NCBI RefSeq assembly: GCF_001640025.1
Contig: NC_031671.1
Span: 1,302,001-1,366,000, forward strand
Origin: Sugiyamaella lignohabitans
Lineage: Eukaryota; Ascomycota; Dipodascomycetes; Dipodascales; Trichomonascaceae
Reading direction: 5' to 3'
DNA length: 64,000 nt
This document shows positions 1-10,947 of this stretch, one piece after another (the first letter of the stretch is position 1; each line of letters starts with the position of its first letter). The translations under genes were made by a program, and so were the position numbers. The notes under the pieces are model-generated. The model did not search any database. It saw only the letters and a program-made list of their open reading frames with translations, and had not been told where the DNA came from.

Positions 1-376
1 AGTTGAATTTGGTGATATTATTATCTCGTCTTCCTGTTGTGATGGATGAACTTGTCCATTTGGCCTTTCACACTTTCAATTTGAATACTTGAACTCTAAA
101 CGGTCAATGTCTTTGTATGACGTAAGTACTGCATATCTATGCAGTATTGACTTTGACCATGTTTCGGATGGTATCTCCGATAAATTCATTTCGGTGACCG
201 GGACTGCCTCTGGCGGCTGGGGCTCTGCCCCAGACCCCGTGGCTCCTCTCGCTTTGCTCGAGTCGTGCTTCGGGCTCCGAATCAAGCGTCTTGGTTTGCT
301 CGATTCTGTCAATGAAATATGATATAAATAAACAAAATACTTTTGCTCTATGGGAACACTAAATACAAGATACAGA
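1..376. other. Left-edge non-coding stretch
   Basis: No gene is recognised here. The stretch lies downstream of the dioxygenase stop codon at 377 and contains one arm of the GC-rich palindromic repeat (205-265). A GTAAGT sits at about 122 after a short reading frame on the plus strand, but I found no matching downstream exon. Confidence 0.4.
205..265 (+). repeat. GC-palindrome arm, CTCGAG class
   Basis: Diverged arm (GCCTCTGGCGGC box, TCT triloop, ends near CTCGAGTCG). It lies about 112 bp past the stop codon of the TauD-like gene. Confidence 0.9.
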
Positions 377-1492
377 CTACTCTTGTGGGACTTCTGCTTG
401 AGGAGTGTACCTGAAAGCATGACGCTGGTGGTGCTCAAAGTCCAGAAGAGCTGAATGGGCAGTTCGACGATTGTCCCATAGAATAATATCTCCATCTTCC
501 CACTTTACTCTCACATGAGTATCAACACTCTTGCCAATGATATCATATAGAAAGTTCAATAAATACTCAGATTCTTCTGATTTGAAGCCCTCAATGTACC
601 TTGTAAATTGATGATTAACAAATAAACTCTTTCGCTTAGTAACTGGGTGAGTTCGAGTTATTGGATGAGAGGTGGTTATGGGTTCTCTTCTTACCACTCC
701 ACCTCTTGCAGCAGACTGCTGAGCTTGTTCGTGAGCAGAATGAACAGCCCTTAAACCGTTTAACCTGGACTTAAAAGCAGGAGATAATCTATTATAAATC
801 TCTTCAGTGTCAGCAAACAAGGTGTCACCACCGGTAGGAGGTAATTCCAGAATACCCAAGATGGTTGTACCAGGAGGCTGAAGTTCATAAGTAACGTCAG
901 AATGCCATGCAATCGACGAAATATTCTGAGCATAGAAATCTTGGTATGAAGTATTTCCAGGTGCACGATGGACGAGATGGACTTCTGGATATCCTTCGGG
1001 TGATCCAGACGTTGGATGGATATGTTGTCTGCCAAAGTACTCTGCCCATTTCAAAGCTTGGGGAATAGGCAATTCTCGGAAGTCCTGGTTTCTGAATGCA
1101 ACGACTCCTCTCTCAGCGACATATCTAGCTAGATCATTCTTTGCTTCATCACTTAATTGAGACAGTTGAATACCACGAACTTCAGAGCCAAATTTCGGAG
1201 TCAAGTCAGATACTGAGTAGCCATATTTTACAATCTTCTCCGAGGTGGACGCTCTCTGCTCAGCATGGGAGTTTGGTAGTCCGTTTGGGAACAGATTCTT
1301 GAGTTCAGGGTCTGCCTTAAGACCCTTGTCTTCGAATTCAATAACCTCGTAAGGTGGAAATTTTTCTTTTGGATCCCAGCCAGGAGCATATTGAGGGAAT
1401 CTCAGAGTTTTTTTAATCTCTTCTTGTTTGGCATTTGTACCAGCATAGGTGGATGCAGCAATAGATTGAATTCTCGAAGCCAGCGACGTCAT
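377..1492 (-). CDS. JLP1: TauD/JLP1-like Fe(II)/2-oxoglutarate sulfonate dioxygenase
   Basis: 371-residue single-exon protein of the TauD/TfdA family. These non-heme iron enzymes oxidise taurine or other alkyl sulfonates to release sulfite for sulfur assimilation; S. cerevisiae JLP1 is the yeast example. The iron triad is visible: H197-x-D199 in the WHSDVTYE stretch and a distal His at about 346 in RRTAHSALLDF, followed by arginines at about 357-361 for 2-oxoglutarate. The core domain covers roughly residues 90-365. The length is a little under JLP1's. The start is the only ATG preceding the whole domain, and a TATA element lies about 65 bp upstream. The promoter carries Cbf1- and Met31/32-like motifs, fitting sulfur control. 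The exact substrate is inferred; sulfonate versus another TauD substrate cannot be decided from sequence. JLP1 is used as the nearest yeast name. Confidence 0.88.
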   Translation of the reverse strand: MTSLASRIQSIAASTYAGTNAKQEEIKKTLRFPQYAPGWDPKEKFPPYEVIEFEDKGLKADPELKNLFPNGLPNSHAEQRASTSEKIVKYGYSVSDLTPKFGSEVRGIQLSQLSDEAKNDLARYVAERGVVAFRNQDFRELPIPQALKWAEYFGRQHIHPTSGSPEGYPEVHLVHRAPGNTSYQDFYAQNISSIAWHSDVTYELQPPGTTILGILELPPTGGDTLFADTEEIYNRLSPAFKSRLNGLRAVHSAHEQAQQSAARGGVVRREPITTSHPITRTHPVTKRKSLFVNHQFTRYIEGFKSEESEYLLNFLYDIIGKSVDTHVRVKWEDGDIILWDNRRTAHSALLDFEHHQRHAFRYTPQAEVPQE

Positions 1493-1555
1493 TCTAATTT
1501 GATATATTTACAGCAAGAAAAGAATGACAGTCAATTCCAAGCTGGCAGATGAGCA

Positions 1556-1563
1556 TATTTATA
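1556..1563 (-). promoter_or_regulatory. TATA box of the dioxygenase gene
   Basis: TATAAATA on the minus strand, about 65 bp upstream of the ATG at 1492. Confidence 0.55.
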
Positions 1564-1572
1564 CCGCTCAAG

Positions 1573-1581
1573 CCACAGTTA
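1573..1581 (-). promoter_or_regulatory. Met31/32-like site
   Basis: TAACTGTGG on the minus strand resembles the AAACTGTGG core bound by Met31/Met32 in yeast sulfur regulation. It lies upstream of the dioxygenase TATA. Confidence 0.4.
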
Positions 1582-1654
1582 CACCGCCATCTCAGGTGGC
1601 TACGAGTGGTCCGATAACTATTATCACGTTCACTATCTTCAATATTTGTCCATG

Positions 1655-1661
1655 TCACGTG
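1655..1661. promoter_or_regulatory. Cbf1-type E-box (TCACGTG)
   Basis: TCACGTG about 165 bp upstream of the dioxygenase ATG. Cbf1 with Met4 uses this motif at yeast sulfur genes; paired with the CTGTGG site it suggests sulfur-limitation control. Confidence 0.45.
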
Positions 1662-1801
1662 CGACGATCCCCCACCCCCTGATACTTCCTTACTGGGAGT
1701 CTGCAATTCTGACTTACAGGAAGCTAATAAAAAACACATTTGCAAGTGAAATACAAATAAAATTTTAATTCACATCAAAAAGACACGTCCCGCCCGAAGC
1801 C

Positions 1802-1861
1802 CGACTCGAGCGAAGCGAGAGGAGCCGTGGAGTCTGGGGCGAAGCCCCAGCCGCCGGAGGC
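1802..1861 (-). repeat. GC-palindrome arm, CTCGAG class
   Basis: Single arm with a GAA triloop (TGGGGC GAA GCCCCA). It lies 61 bp beyond the NUP170 stop codon and also upstream of the dioxygenase promoter. Confidence 0.95.
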
Positions 1862-1921
1862 ATGAAAACAGACCCGTAGTGATAGATAAATAAGATAAAT
1901 TCTAAATACAAATTATACAGT

Positions 1922-4900
1922 TTAGCGCATCCGTCTGAGGATTTCGGCGTATTCTTTTTGTGGGATGACAGTGCGCAGTTTTTCGATGTCGTCGCGACTG
2001 ACAATGTGTGAGATGGTTCTGCCGCGGGATTCCGAAGACCAGCGGGTTAGCAGGTAGGCAAGGTCCATGGCCAGTTTCTCGTAGCCATATTTGTCGTCAA
2101 AAGGAGCTTCCTTGCGTTCTAATAGATCGCTCAGGAGGGCATAGATTGTCTCGCTGCTGACACCAGCGTTGAGGAAAGTGTCGATGACCCAACCACGGGG
2201 AGCATTAGGAGCTCGCTCGAGTGAGAAGGTCTCGAGCATGGGTACAAGGACGTCGGTGGGGAATACAAATTCGGCATTCATGAATTGTTGACCAAGTCTC
2301 TGGACGACTGAAGATACATGTTCATAGTTGCTTAGCTCATCATCGCTTTCAGTCGATGAATTGATAAGTTTCTGCCAGCTCTTGGTGATCTCATCATGGC
2401 CTCTGTAATCAGTGACTTGGTAAATTACCAGACAGATCTCGTGGTAGCCAAGAGGATATGCGTAGTCATTATAGAGCTGACTCACATTCAACAACTGACC
2501 ATTCAACACGGCAACAGCTTCGTCTCTCTTTTCGGGAATAAATCGAATATCTTCTCTAACAGCTTGAAGAATATCATCTTGGATACTGGCAATGTCGAGA
2601 TGCTCTTGGATTGAACTGCCCAGTTGTGTCATAGCAGAACGTAGGCCTGGTGGACCATCGGCATTGCAATAACCTCTGGCTCGAGACAGGAATTCTAGAC
2701 GACTACCGAGAGCAATATCAAAATCACTCTTGGCAAGACTAAAGAGCACCTGAGCGGCAGCGTAGTTGTCACCTCTCTTTTGATAGTAAACCCACAGCAA
2801 GTCTGCAATGGTCAGATTGGTTTTAGCATTGGCCACGAGATAGGGGAGAATATATGGGGTATTGACAGCCAGGAGTCTACTTTCGACACCTCTATAGACG
2901 AACCAGTCATAGAAACAAAAGTGGAATACTTCATCTTGCGCCTCGAAACAGATATTGTAGGCTTCTTGGCGGGCTTTTTCATCGTCGGATAAACTATTAA
3001 CTCCAGGAACAGCCGATTCGGTCGAAAGTTGAGCTTTTTCATCAACAATATCAAGTACTTCAAATATCAAGTTGTACACCTTGACCCGAGCATCATAGGC
3101 AACTTGACGAGGATCTCCTTCAACTTTACCATCGTGCAAGTATCCAAGAGCAAGATTACCCTTGTCACCAACAAAAGCCACTGAAAGAGCAACCTCAATA
3201 GCACCAGAATAATACTTCAATCCCACATACTCACTAATAGCTTCCTTCAAACTGTCAAGCTGAATACTGGCAGCAGCCTTTTTGAACATCTTGACACTGT
3301 CGTACAGACTTTGTATACGAAGCTCGGGGTCTCCTTCAGCAAGAGACTTGGCCTTTCGAAGATCCTCCAAAGCTTTATAAATAATGACATCGCTACTAGA
3401 ACAGTAGCTTTCACAGCGATCCTGAAGGACTCGAGAGATCGAGTCCACAGATTCACCCTTACTAATGCTTCTGTTAACTAGACAGGTCACAAGTTCCTTG
3501 GCAAGCTCTGTTCCATCAGCAGTGGTGAAGAAATGCTTGAATGTAAGCTCTTCAACCTTTTCACGAAGTTCTTTGGGTAAGTACGACATGACAGCCTCCA
3601 AACCATCAGAAGCATGTGCCGTTTCGTCATGTAATAAAAGCAAAAAGGCCAAACCTTCACGACACGACTTGATAAGTTTAACCAACGAATCAAGTCCACG
3701 GTGCTCGGCTTGTAAGGAGATCTCTTCGGCTCGCGACGACAGACCGGCATCAATAAACCCATCTGGAATACCCGACAATCCTTCGATAAAAGCATGGTTT
3801 CGCTCCAAAAACTCGGCGATTTCCATGAGTGTCAACTGTACAGACTCTAGCGACTTTCGAGGACTGCCAAGAGAAAATGTGACAGCACCAGCTCCCTTGG
3901 TTGATTTAAAAACATTAGCCTCCCACAAATCTCGAATGGTACGTGACACATAAGTAGCCAAACCATCGAATCTTCCACTGAGTCGGATAGTTTCGCTGCC
4001 AGTATTATTAGCCGAACGAACCAAAGCATAAGTACTTTCATCATCGTAGCGGAGATGAGCTCTACCACCAATTTCAATATAAATCTTGGTTGCCATCTCC
4101 CTGCTGGCATAAGCTTGAGCAGAAGAAGATGACGACGAGCCAGTGATAGACTTCGATGCAACGCTCAAAGCGCTAGCACATGTCTCGGTTCTTCCATATG
4201 CATCGAAAAACGACTTGATATCATCTGATCCAAGCAGGTTCTCACAAATCTGGTACGGCAGTCTACGAGTAAAGACATAGATACCGGTGTTCGTAAGCAC
4301 TGCTACCTGAGGAGGTGGAAGACTATACTGAGCAGCACATTCATTAAGGAACCCCTCAGGCTTTGCACTGGGACGGAATGGAGGTGTTAACAATTCGACA
4401 CTTTGAACAAAGCCCTCAACTTCCAAGAAACAGGCATTCTCACTATACGTAGGAACTGAGTTCGGCTGGTTCAGAATGTGAATAACTCGACCCGAATCAA
4501 GAGACGAAACAAAGATTTTGTCTCCACCCGAGTTGGCTTCATCAGGAACCACACAGAAGAAATGTGCGGGTTCAAAGATTTTAGATTGAGGTTTAGCTGT
4601 GTTCAGAACAGGAATTGGTTTGCTAAGTGTGCCATCCGGATTCACAACTGGTTCACCCACTGGAGGTGGTCTATAACCCACGACTTGAATAGTATTTGGT
4701 GGTTTATCTCCAACACTGACTCCGTACTGGCGACCTGCTTTGATGTAAAGTCGGAAGCCTCCAGAAGTGATAGCCACTAAATGGAATTGTGCACTCTGAT
4801 ACGTCTTGACTACCTGTAACGAGACAATCTTCAGTGTCTTTGAAGCAGCAGCGTTTCTAGTCTCAGAGCTGGCGCTGGCCATCTGGAAATTCGACAGAAT

Positions 4901-6116
4901 CTGTGGTAGAGTATAAGTCAATGCAAGATTAGCAGTATTTCCCTTAGGAATATGATAAATACGAATAGTGGATGTTGACGAAAGTGTGTATAAAAGGTCT
5001 CGGGTATCATCGATTTGCATGCTGATGATTGTTTCAGGAGCAGCATGGCTGCCTAAACCAAGAGAACCCATGATTTTCGAGCCATCAACAGGCAAAAATG
5101 GGACCGATGGAAGTGAGAAACTAGGAGTCAATGCTGATACAAGACCAGATCTCGTGTGACAAATCTTAGAACATTTGCCTTTAAACCACGTATCCTCATT
5201 TGTATATACCACCTCCCACAAGTTGACCCCATCATTAGCGCCACTGAAAAAGATCCTGCCTGATTTTTCACTCGCTACAAGTGTGTCCACATCCAATCCA
5301 CTTATCGAAACATTAATACCACTATAATGGAATTCAATGCTGCTCTTGACTTTATCATACTGTACACCGAGAATATACAGCTCGACTGGGGTACACAGAA
5401 CAAGCAGATAATTAATAGAGTCTACAAACACTCCTGGCTTAGGTTTGACTAGATTGACGGAGAAAATCGTATGATCGAGCTCATCAAAAGTGCTGAAATC
5501 ATTGCCATTCTTATAGTTCCACAAATACAGTCTATTATCAACCGTGATCCAAGCCCTATCAATGGCTGGAAACATGCCCATTCGCGTGTACGACTCGGTC
5601 TGATTATACTCGTCAAAAATAGTATCCGGAATATTGATCACCTCAGTCCTCGTAAATGGCACCAGAGCACCCAAATCACTCGGCGATTCGGCAAACGCAT
5701 ATTGAGATCCAGTATTCGATTCTAGAATCGATCTGTTAGTACTTGTTCGAACGGGACATGCCTCCGGCGGCTGGGACTGCGCCCCAGACCCCGTTGCTCC
5801 TCTCGCTGCGCTCGAGAAGTTGCGTCTAGTTCCCCTTCAAAGCTTGAAGTGAGAAGGAAGGAATAGATTTCCAGTTTAGATACTCACGTGCTAGTAGCTT
5901 CTCTAGATCCGGGAAGCGGAGGTCTCTCTCGAGGTAAGTGTCGATGAACGAGCTGGCAAGGTTCAACGCGTCTTTCGACTGTTTTTTGAGATCAGAGATC
6001 TTGATTGTTCCGATATTGGCCAGGTCATTAGCTTGTGTCGACTGGACGGCCGTGCCAATGCCCAGACTCGCTGGCTTGCGGGCTATGGGCGCTGTCTGCG
6101 ACAGTGCTGGGTACAT
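1922..6116 (-). CDS. NUP170: Nucleoporin NUP170/NUP157 (Nup155 family), two exons
   Basis: Large scaffold nucleoporin of the inner ring of the nuclear pore. The main exon, 1922-5721, encodes an N-terminal beta-propeller and a long C-terminal alpha-solenoid. The first exon, 5888-6116, encodes the conserved leader ending DLEKLLA; the GTG further upstream at 6161 is not a credible start, so I take the ATG at 6116. The 166-bp intron (5722-5887) has donor GTGAGT, branch TACTAAC and acceptor CTAG, and joins in phase 1 to give LLA-Q-SNTGSQYAF, keeping the frame. The product is about 1342 residues, close to the family length of 1400-1500. The intron holds a GC-palindrome arm. Identity rests on the family-typical SFIDTYLERDLRFPDLEKLL and MFPAIDRAWITVDNRLYLWNY stretches (each under 21 residues as read). 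Confidence 0.93.
5760..5816 (+). repeat. GC-palindrome arm inside the NUP170 intron
   Basis: Arm antisense to the gene, with a diverged first stem (TGGGAC TGC GCCCCA). It occupies about one third of the 166-bp intron, between donor and branch point. Confidence 0.92.
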
Positions 6117-7182
6117 AATCGGTCGAGTTGGCCTGAAAATGCCGCTAAAAACACACGACACAAATGCGGGGATCGAACAATACCCTTACAAACACTACTA
6201 TTTCACTTGTTGAAGCAAACAGCGGGCCAATTGCGAATGTATACTGCCACCTACCAGACGCTCTGCTGAATATGTTTGTTGATATTCTTCGACACTCGAA
6301 ATATTTTGTATATAGTACACCTGCATACACACTGCGGCGCATGCGGCGCCACCATCCCTACTCTAAACCAGTATCCACGACTTTCAGAGGGACAAATTCC
6401 ACCAGAAACCTCCATAACACATTTATTTAAAACTCCTGGGACCGTAGACGTGACGACTCGAGCACAGCGAGAGGAGCCATGGGGTCTGGGGCGCAGCCCC
6501 AGCCGCCGGAGGCAGACCTGTAACCCCAGCACCAAGCCAGTCCAAAATCAACTCCCAAATTAAGTTTACCGAGTAATCAGGGAGGTAGAAAATGGCGGAT
6601 TCGACGGGAAAATTGGGAATAAGCTGGTGGTGCAGGGTCTAGTAAGTGCAGGTTCATGCTAGATAGCCTTTGGCGATAAAGTGGATCTGTGCTTGGCTAT
6701 AGCCAGATCCGGCTGAATTAGGCCGGGTAAACGCAGTTTGCTGCCAGATTTGCGATGGTGATGTACGAGATGCGGCAGGATGTCGAGATCACTGTCGGAT
6801 ATATATTAGAGCCTGTAATTTGATTTAGCAGGACTTAAACGAGAGTATAAAGCCCTTTTTTTTTGGTTGTGAAGAATATTTTTTGGGGTCAAGAGTGGGA
6901 GAGAAGAAGTTTAGACTTGGTTTTGAAGAGAAGTTGGGGTTGTTTTATGAGTTTTGATATGGACTTGATCTGCCAGAGAGACTGATATATTGAAATCCAG
7001 AGAAGCTTGGGAATCAAGATCTGGGAATCAAGATCGGTAGAAATCCGTCTGCTAGTTTCTGACTTAGCTGTCGGTTATCTTCTGTACTGAGTATCTAAGA
7101 TCTTGTGTATTGAAGTCTGATTTTGGTTTTGACACTTGAAAATATCATTTTGGGTGAAGAGAGTTCAGAAGTTCACTAGTTC
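6117..7182. other. Divergent promoter region NUP170 / PalH
   Basis: About 1.07 kb between divergent starts. It holds one GC-palindrome arm (6454-6513), a TATATATT at about 6799 and a long purine/T-rich leader before the PalH ATG. I see no gene. Confidence 0.5.
6454..6513 (-). repeat. GC-palindrome arm, CTCGAG class
   Basis: Single arm in the NUP170/PalH divergent promoter, one of few copies in a promoter rather than a 3' UTR or intron. The outer flank continues as the usual agacc run. Confidence 0.92.
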
Positions 7183-9084
7183 ATGTCCGAGGCTTCGATG
7201 AAAATAGCCGAAAGAGATATTTGGAGACAACCGTCTCCAACGACACAGACAGCAGTGGGCTGTCAGCCACTGGTTTTGTCGACAGGAACGATGATTCTGA
7301 ATGCGACGAAGACGGTAGTTATTGATCCGGAGTACCCTGCCACATATACACCATTCTGTCCAAATGGTGTGCTACCTATCGGTGTGTTTAAAAGCCCTAC
7401 TTTGATGGAAATGGGTGATTACGGTAACCTTTTGGCAAATGATTCTTCAGACCTGTCGTCGCCGTCATCTACATCTATGCCAATGCTGCTACCGTTTTCC
7501 AACTGGCAAAGCCCATTTTATACAAGCACAGTTCCTGCTACTATAGCCATAGCAGCGACTACTACAGTTTGCTGGACACTAACGTTGGCTCTCTTCTGTT
7601 CTCCTCGAAGACCAGTATTTATGAAAAGTTTACTGCTGATAGCGTGTGTATGTATGACAATAATGTCAGCAGTTTACATGAAATACCTACGTCGTCAGTA
7701 TGATAGTGGCTTTGTCGACGGTTTGCTGATAGTCGACAATGTCGATGATAGCACACTCGAATCGGTTGCATTAATGATAGGAGAATTTGTTTTACTGCTA
7801 GCAGAGCTGACTACATTGATGCGATTGTTTCCTCGAAAACGAGAACAGCGACTCATTGTGTTTACAGGTGCTCTGGTTATCTGTACCGATCGAGTGCTGT
7901 GGGGAATATCAGCATTTGAGCCATCGTCACCAGAGGACCGAACAGACCCTGTCGACGCTATTATTGTTTTTGCATATTTATTTTCAATTGCAACCTCGAT
8001 CATTTACGCGGGAGCCATCGTGATATACTCGTGGTGGAAATGGCGCATCGCATACAAACCAGATTTACTCATTATCGCGTTTCTGTCTCATATCGCTACC
8101 TTTTTACCTATTGTACTATTTGTTCTGGACCTGGCTGACCAGTATTTGGACAGCTGGAGCACTTATGCCAAACTCGCCAGTTTGCTCTGTGCCAGTGTCT
8201 GTGTTTGGGTCTGGGTGGATAGGATCGAGGATTATGAAAAGACACTAGAACTTCACAGTGTTCTTGGTCGTCAGCAATACACTGAAGACCACAATCCGTT
8301 TGATTTTGAAGGAGGACATGGAAAACTCTCTTTCAAAGCTGTAAAGCATCTGTCTGCTAGTTCTGACAATAGCACTGCAAATAGTACTGTTGACAGCAGC
8401 AAGCCCAATAATAACAAGACAGCGGGAAAGCAGGATACCTCTAAAAGAACTCGTCGTTCCAACACTGCTGGCAATAGCAACAACAACCGTGATCAAGAAA
8501 ATGCCGAAATTAACAACAAACGCAACAACACCAATCATAACCGGAACGAAATCCAGAAAAACCCGACTGTCACTTATGTTATCGACAACATAGCAAATGA
8601 CAACAGTTGTAGTCGTTCTAACGATAACAATGGCTCTGGAACTTCAGGAATAACTCATGACTTTGAACCACACAACGCAGCGGCCATAGCCCACGAACGC
8701 AAACGTCATTCGCCATCACTATCCACACTTGCATCTGAACCCAACGACCACAACGAACCTCCTATTACCACTATTTTGAGCAACTCAACCACCAACTCAC
8801 AAGCACGATCATCTTCTACACCACTCACAAGCCCAGCGAACGCCAGCAAAACTTGGAACTCAAGACTACTGAAACTGATCAAATTCAATATTCTCAATCG
8901 TCCAGGAACCTCGAGCTCAACACAAACCACCTACGTTGTCTCTTCAGCAGACCACGACGGCGCTCCAGATCAAACTGCTTCTGGTGCCATTCCACTCCAA
9001 TCCTTCGACAGCAGCTCCTCAGAGGGCCCCATGACCGTTCACAAACACCCATTCCGCTCAACACGCCCTCAGTCGCCAGCTTGA
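7183..9084 (+). CDS. RIM21: PalH/Rim21 pH-response sensor, seven-TM protein
   Basis: 633-residue membrane protein of the PalH/Rim21/Dfg16 family, the plasma-membrane sensor that starts the Rim101/PacC alkaline pH pathway. The N-terminal part (1-110) has the family CPNGVLPIGV stretch, then PFYTSTVP leads into the first of seven hydrophobic segments (about residues 113-350). The family signature after the last segment, VWVWVDRIEDYEK...VLGRQ, is clear at about 340-370. The cytoplasmic tail (370-633) is Asn/Ser-rich, low-complexity and poorly conserved, as usual for the Rim8/arrestin-binding tail. The start ATG at 7183 has an AT-rich leader and no better upstream Met. Rim21 versus its paralogue Dfg16 cannot be separated by eye. 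Confidence 0.85.
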   Translation: MSEASMKIAERDIWRQPSPTTQTAVGCQPLVLSTGTMILNATKTVVIDPEYPATYTPFCPNGVLPIGVFKSPTLMEMGDYGNLLANDSSDLSSPSSTSMPMLLPFSNWQSPFYTSTVPATIAIAATTTVCWTLTLALFCSPRRPVFMKSLLLIACVCMTIMSAVYMKYLRRQYDSGFVDGLLIVDNVDDSTLESVALMIGEFVLLLAELTTLMRLFPRKREQRLIVFTGALVICTDRVLWGISAFEPSSPEDRTDPVDAIIVFAYLFSIATSIIYAGAIVIYSWWKWRIAYKPDLLIIAFLSHIATFLPIVLFVLDLADQYLDSWSTYAKLASLLCASVCVWVWVDRIEDYEKTLELHSVLGRQQYTEDHNPFDFEGGHGKLSFKAVKHLSASSDNSTANSTVDSSKPNNNKTAGKQDTSKRTRRSNTAGNSNNNRDQENAEINNKRNNTNHNRNEIQKNPTVTYVIDNIANDNSCSRSNDNNGSGTSGITHDFEPHNAAAIAHERKRHSPSLSTLASEPNDHNEPPITTILSNSTTNSQARSSSTPLTSPANASKTWNSRLLKLIKFNILNRPGTSSSTQTTYVVSSADHDGAPDQTASGAIPLQSFDSSSSEGPMTVHKHPFRSTRPQSPA

Positions 9085-9138
9085 TCTGGTCTGATATTTA
9101 TTTATTTAATGTATTATACGACTCTCTCCTTCATTCCT

Positions 9139-9190
9139 GCCTCCGGCGGCTGGGGCGCTGCCCCAGACCGCGTTGTGCTCGCTGCGCGAG
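9139..9190 (+). repeat. GC-palindrome arm, GCTCGC class
   Basis: Arm with GCT triloop and second hairpin GCTCGCTGCGCGAGC. It lies between the convergent PalH and ORC4 3' ends, 55 and 51 bp from the two stop codons. Confidence 0.92.
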
Positions 9191-9240
9191 CGCTTCGACT
9201 TTGTCATTGGTACTGGGGGGAAATAAATAGTTTATTGGTT

Positions 9241-10758
9241 CTATATACGAGTCCATTTGTGTAGTGGATGGCTTCTTCCGATCATGTTCGAGATCTCCAG
9301 CAAGCTGGCATCAACTTTTATCAGCTTTAGTTCGTCATCAAGGGCTGCACCAGCAGCAGCTGCCTTTCCAGTCGCTGTAGATGAAATATACACCACAAGT
9401 TCCATGGCCTCAAGCTTTTCCCATGCAGACCTCGCGACCTGTCGAGACCATATCCTGTAGCCGTCGACATCAGCAGACACAATGGCAGCTCGACGGTCTT
9501 CACGAATCCGTTTACCAACTTCGACATACTCGTCATAAACCAGATTAAAATTCAGCGTATCACTTTCCAGTTTAACTTCAGCACGGGCAGCACAGATCAG
9601 TAAAGCGAGTTCGAGTTCCGAAAGTGATTCTACAAACGATTGCGAATCTGCAATCCTCTGCTCTTCCAAATAAACAGTAAAATCAGCATACGCAGGGAAT
9701 GGTGAAGCCTTCCGAATGGCATACATAGCATAATAATTGAACTGCCTGACGTCCTTTGTAGTATAAAATACCAGTTCGACCAAATAACGAAGCTGGCTCG
9801 AAGTGTCCAGGAAACCGGCCTAAACAGTTAGTATTTTCCCAAGATCTTACTCAACGGGATCCCCCACGCACGACTCGAGCAAAGCAAGAGCACCCACGGG
9901 GTCTGGGGCGGAGCCCCAGCCGCCAGAGGTAGACCCCCTTAAAACACATACCTCTAAATGAGAGTTCCAACCGTGAGAGAAGTCGCTGGGGAATGCTTGG
10001 TCGTCAAGGAAAAGGTTTGTGGTGCAGATATTCCAGAAACTTTCGAGAGTTCCTGGTCGTTTGATGGTGTAAAGACGTTGAGAGAATCGACTTCGGACCC
10101 GCTTTTCGAGCATTTCTCGGGTGTTCATACGGGCAGTGGTACCAACTACAGCGATGCCGACTTTGGCGGTCTGACTGAGATCCAGCAGGTTATATAAGAG
10201 TGTTTGACGGGGATGGACAGTGAATCGATCGAATTCCTCAAGAATAAAGATCACTGACATGGACTGGGCATCAGCGTGTTCGAACGAGGCAAGGAGACCA
10301 CGAAGTGTTTCGCTGATAGATTTCTGCTCAATTCCGGTGAATTCGCCAGCAGCAATTGCTTCTTCAACTGCTTGCTGCGTAGCAGCATCCAATTTGCTAT
10401 TCAAAATGGTATCCAGTTGGTGTGTGATTTCACGGAGAGCCATTTTATCTTCGGATTGAGCGAATCCCGACAGTCGAATAGTAATGAACTGATCGGGGTA
10501 TTTGATCTTGAGATTCTTGATTGTCGTTTCGATTAATGTGGTTTTACCTGTAGATCGGGGTCCCATGAGAAGGCATGAATTACCTTCATTTGATACAATC
10601 GTGCTTTCCAGCAGAGTTTGGATTTCTTTTTGTTCTGTTTCTAGATTGGCTAATTGTCCAAGCTTCTTGCCAGTTAACTTTGCCAGGACATGGTTTTTAG
10701 CCTGGCTGACCAGAGAGTCCATATTTAGATCTCCAGGCTGGTCAATATCCATAGTCAT
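9241..10758 (-). CDS. ORC4: Origin recognition complex subunit 4, two exons
   Basis: AAA+ subunit of the origin recognition complex. Exon 1 (9952-10758) has Walker A GPRSTGKTTL, Walker B FILEEFDRF, the sensor stretch VVGTTARMNT and the arginine-rich RVRSRFSQR. Exon 2 (9241-9819) encodes the C-terminal winged-helix part and ends at a TAG. The 132-bp intron (9820-9951) has donor GTATGT, branch TACTAAC and acceptor TTTAG and joins in phase 0 (HLE-AGFLDTSSQLRYLVEL), so the two reading frames form one protein of about 461 residues, within the family range. A GC-palindrome arm fills nearly half of the intron. The gene is divergent from the TilS-like gene across a 189-bp promoter. Confidence 0.93.
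9871..9929 (-). repeat. GC-palindrome arm inside the ORC4 intron
   Basis: Slightly decayed arm (GCTTTG in place of GCTTCG on the gene strand; ACCTCTGGCGGC box). It is in the same orientation as the gene and lies 16 bp from the donor. Confidence 0.92.
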
Positions 10759-10947
10759 TGTTCGGATTTGAAGTAAACAAGGATCTAAACCGGATTTAAT
10801 GTGTTTGATATGATATGTTTACATGAGTTGGAGAGGATACTCGAAATGTCGACTTGAGTGCATCATGCAGATCACTGAAATTTATCAGGATCGCGATGAA
10901 GCAGGGTTGACTGGGATATACAACAGTGTCAATATACGCCATTGATT

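Noticed and set aside
6150..6190. GATCGAAC as a reverse T-loop
   Set aside because: The flanking five bases do not pair and no cloverleaf can be drawn.
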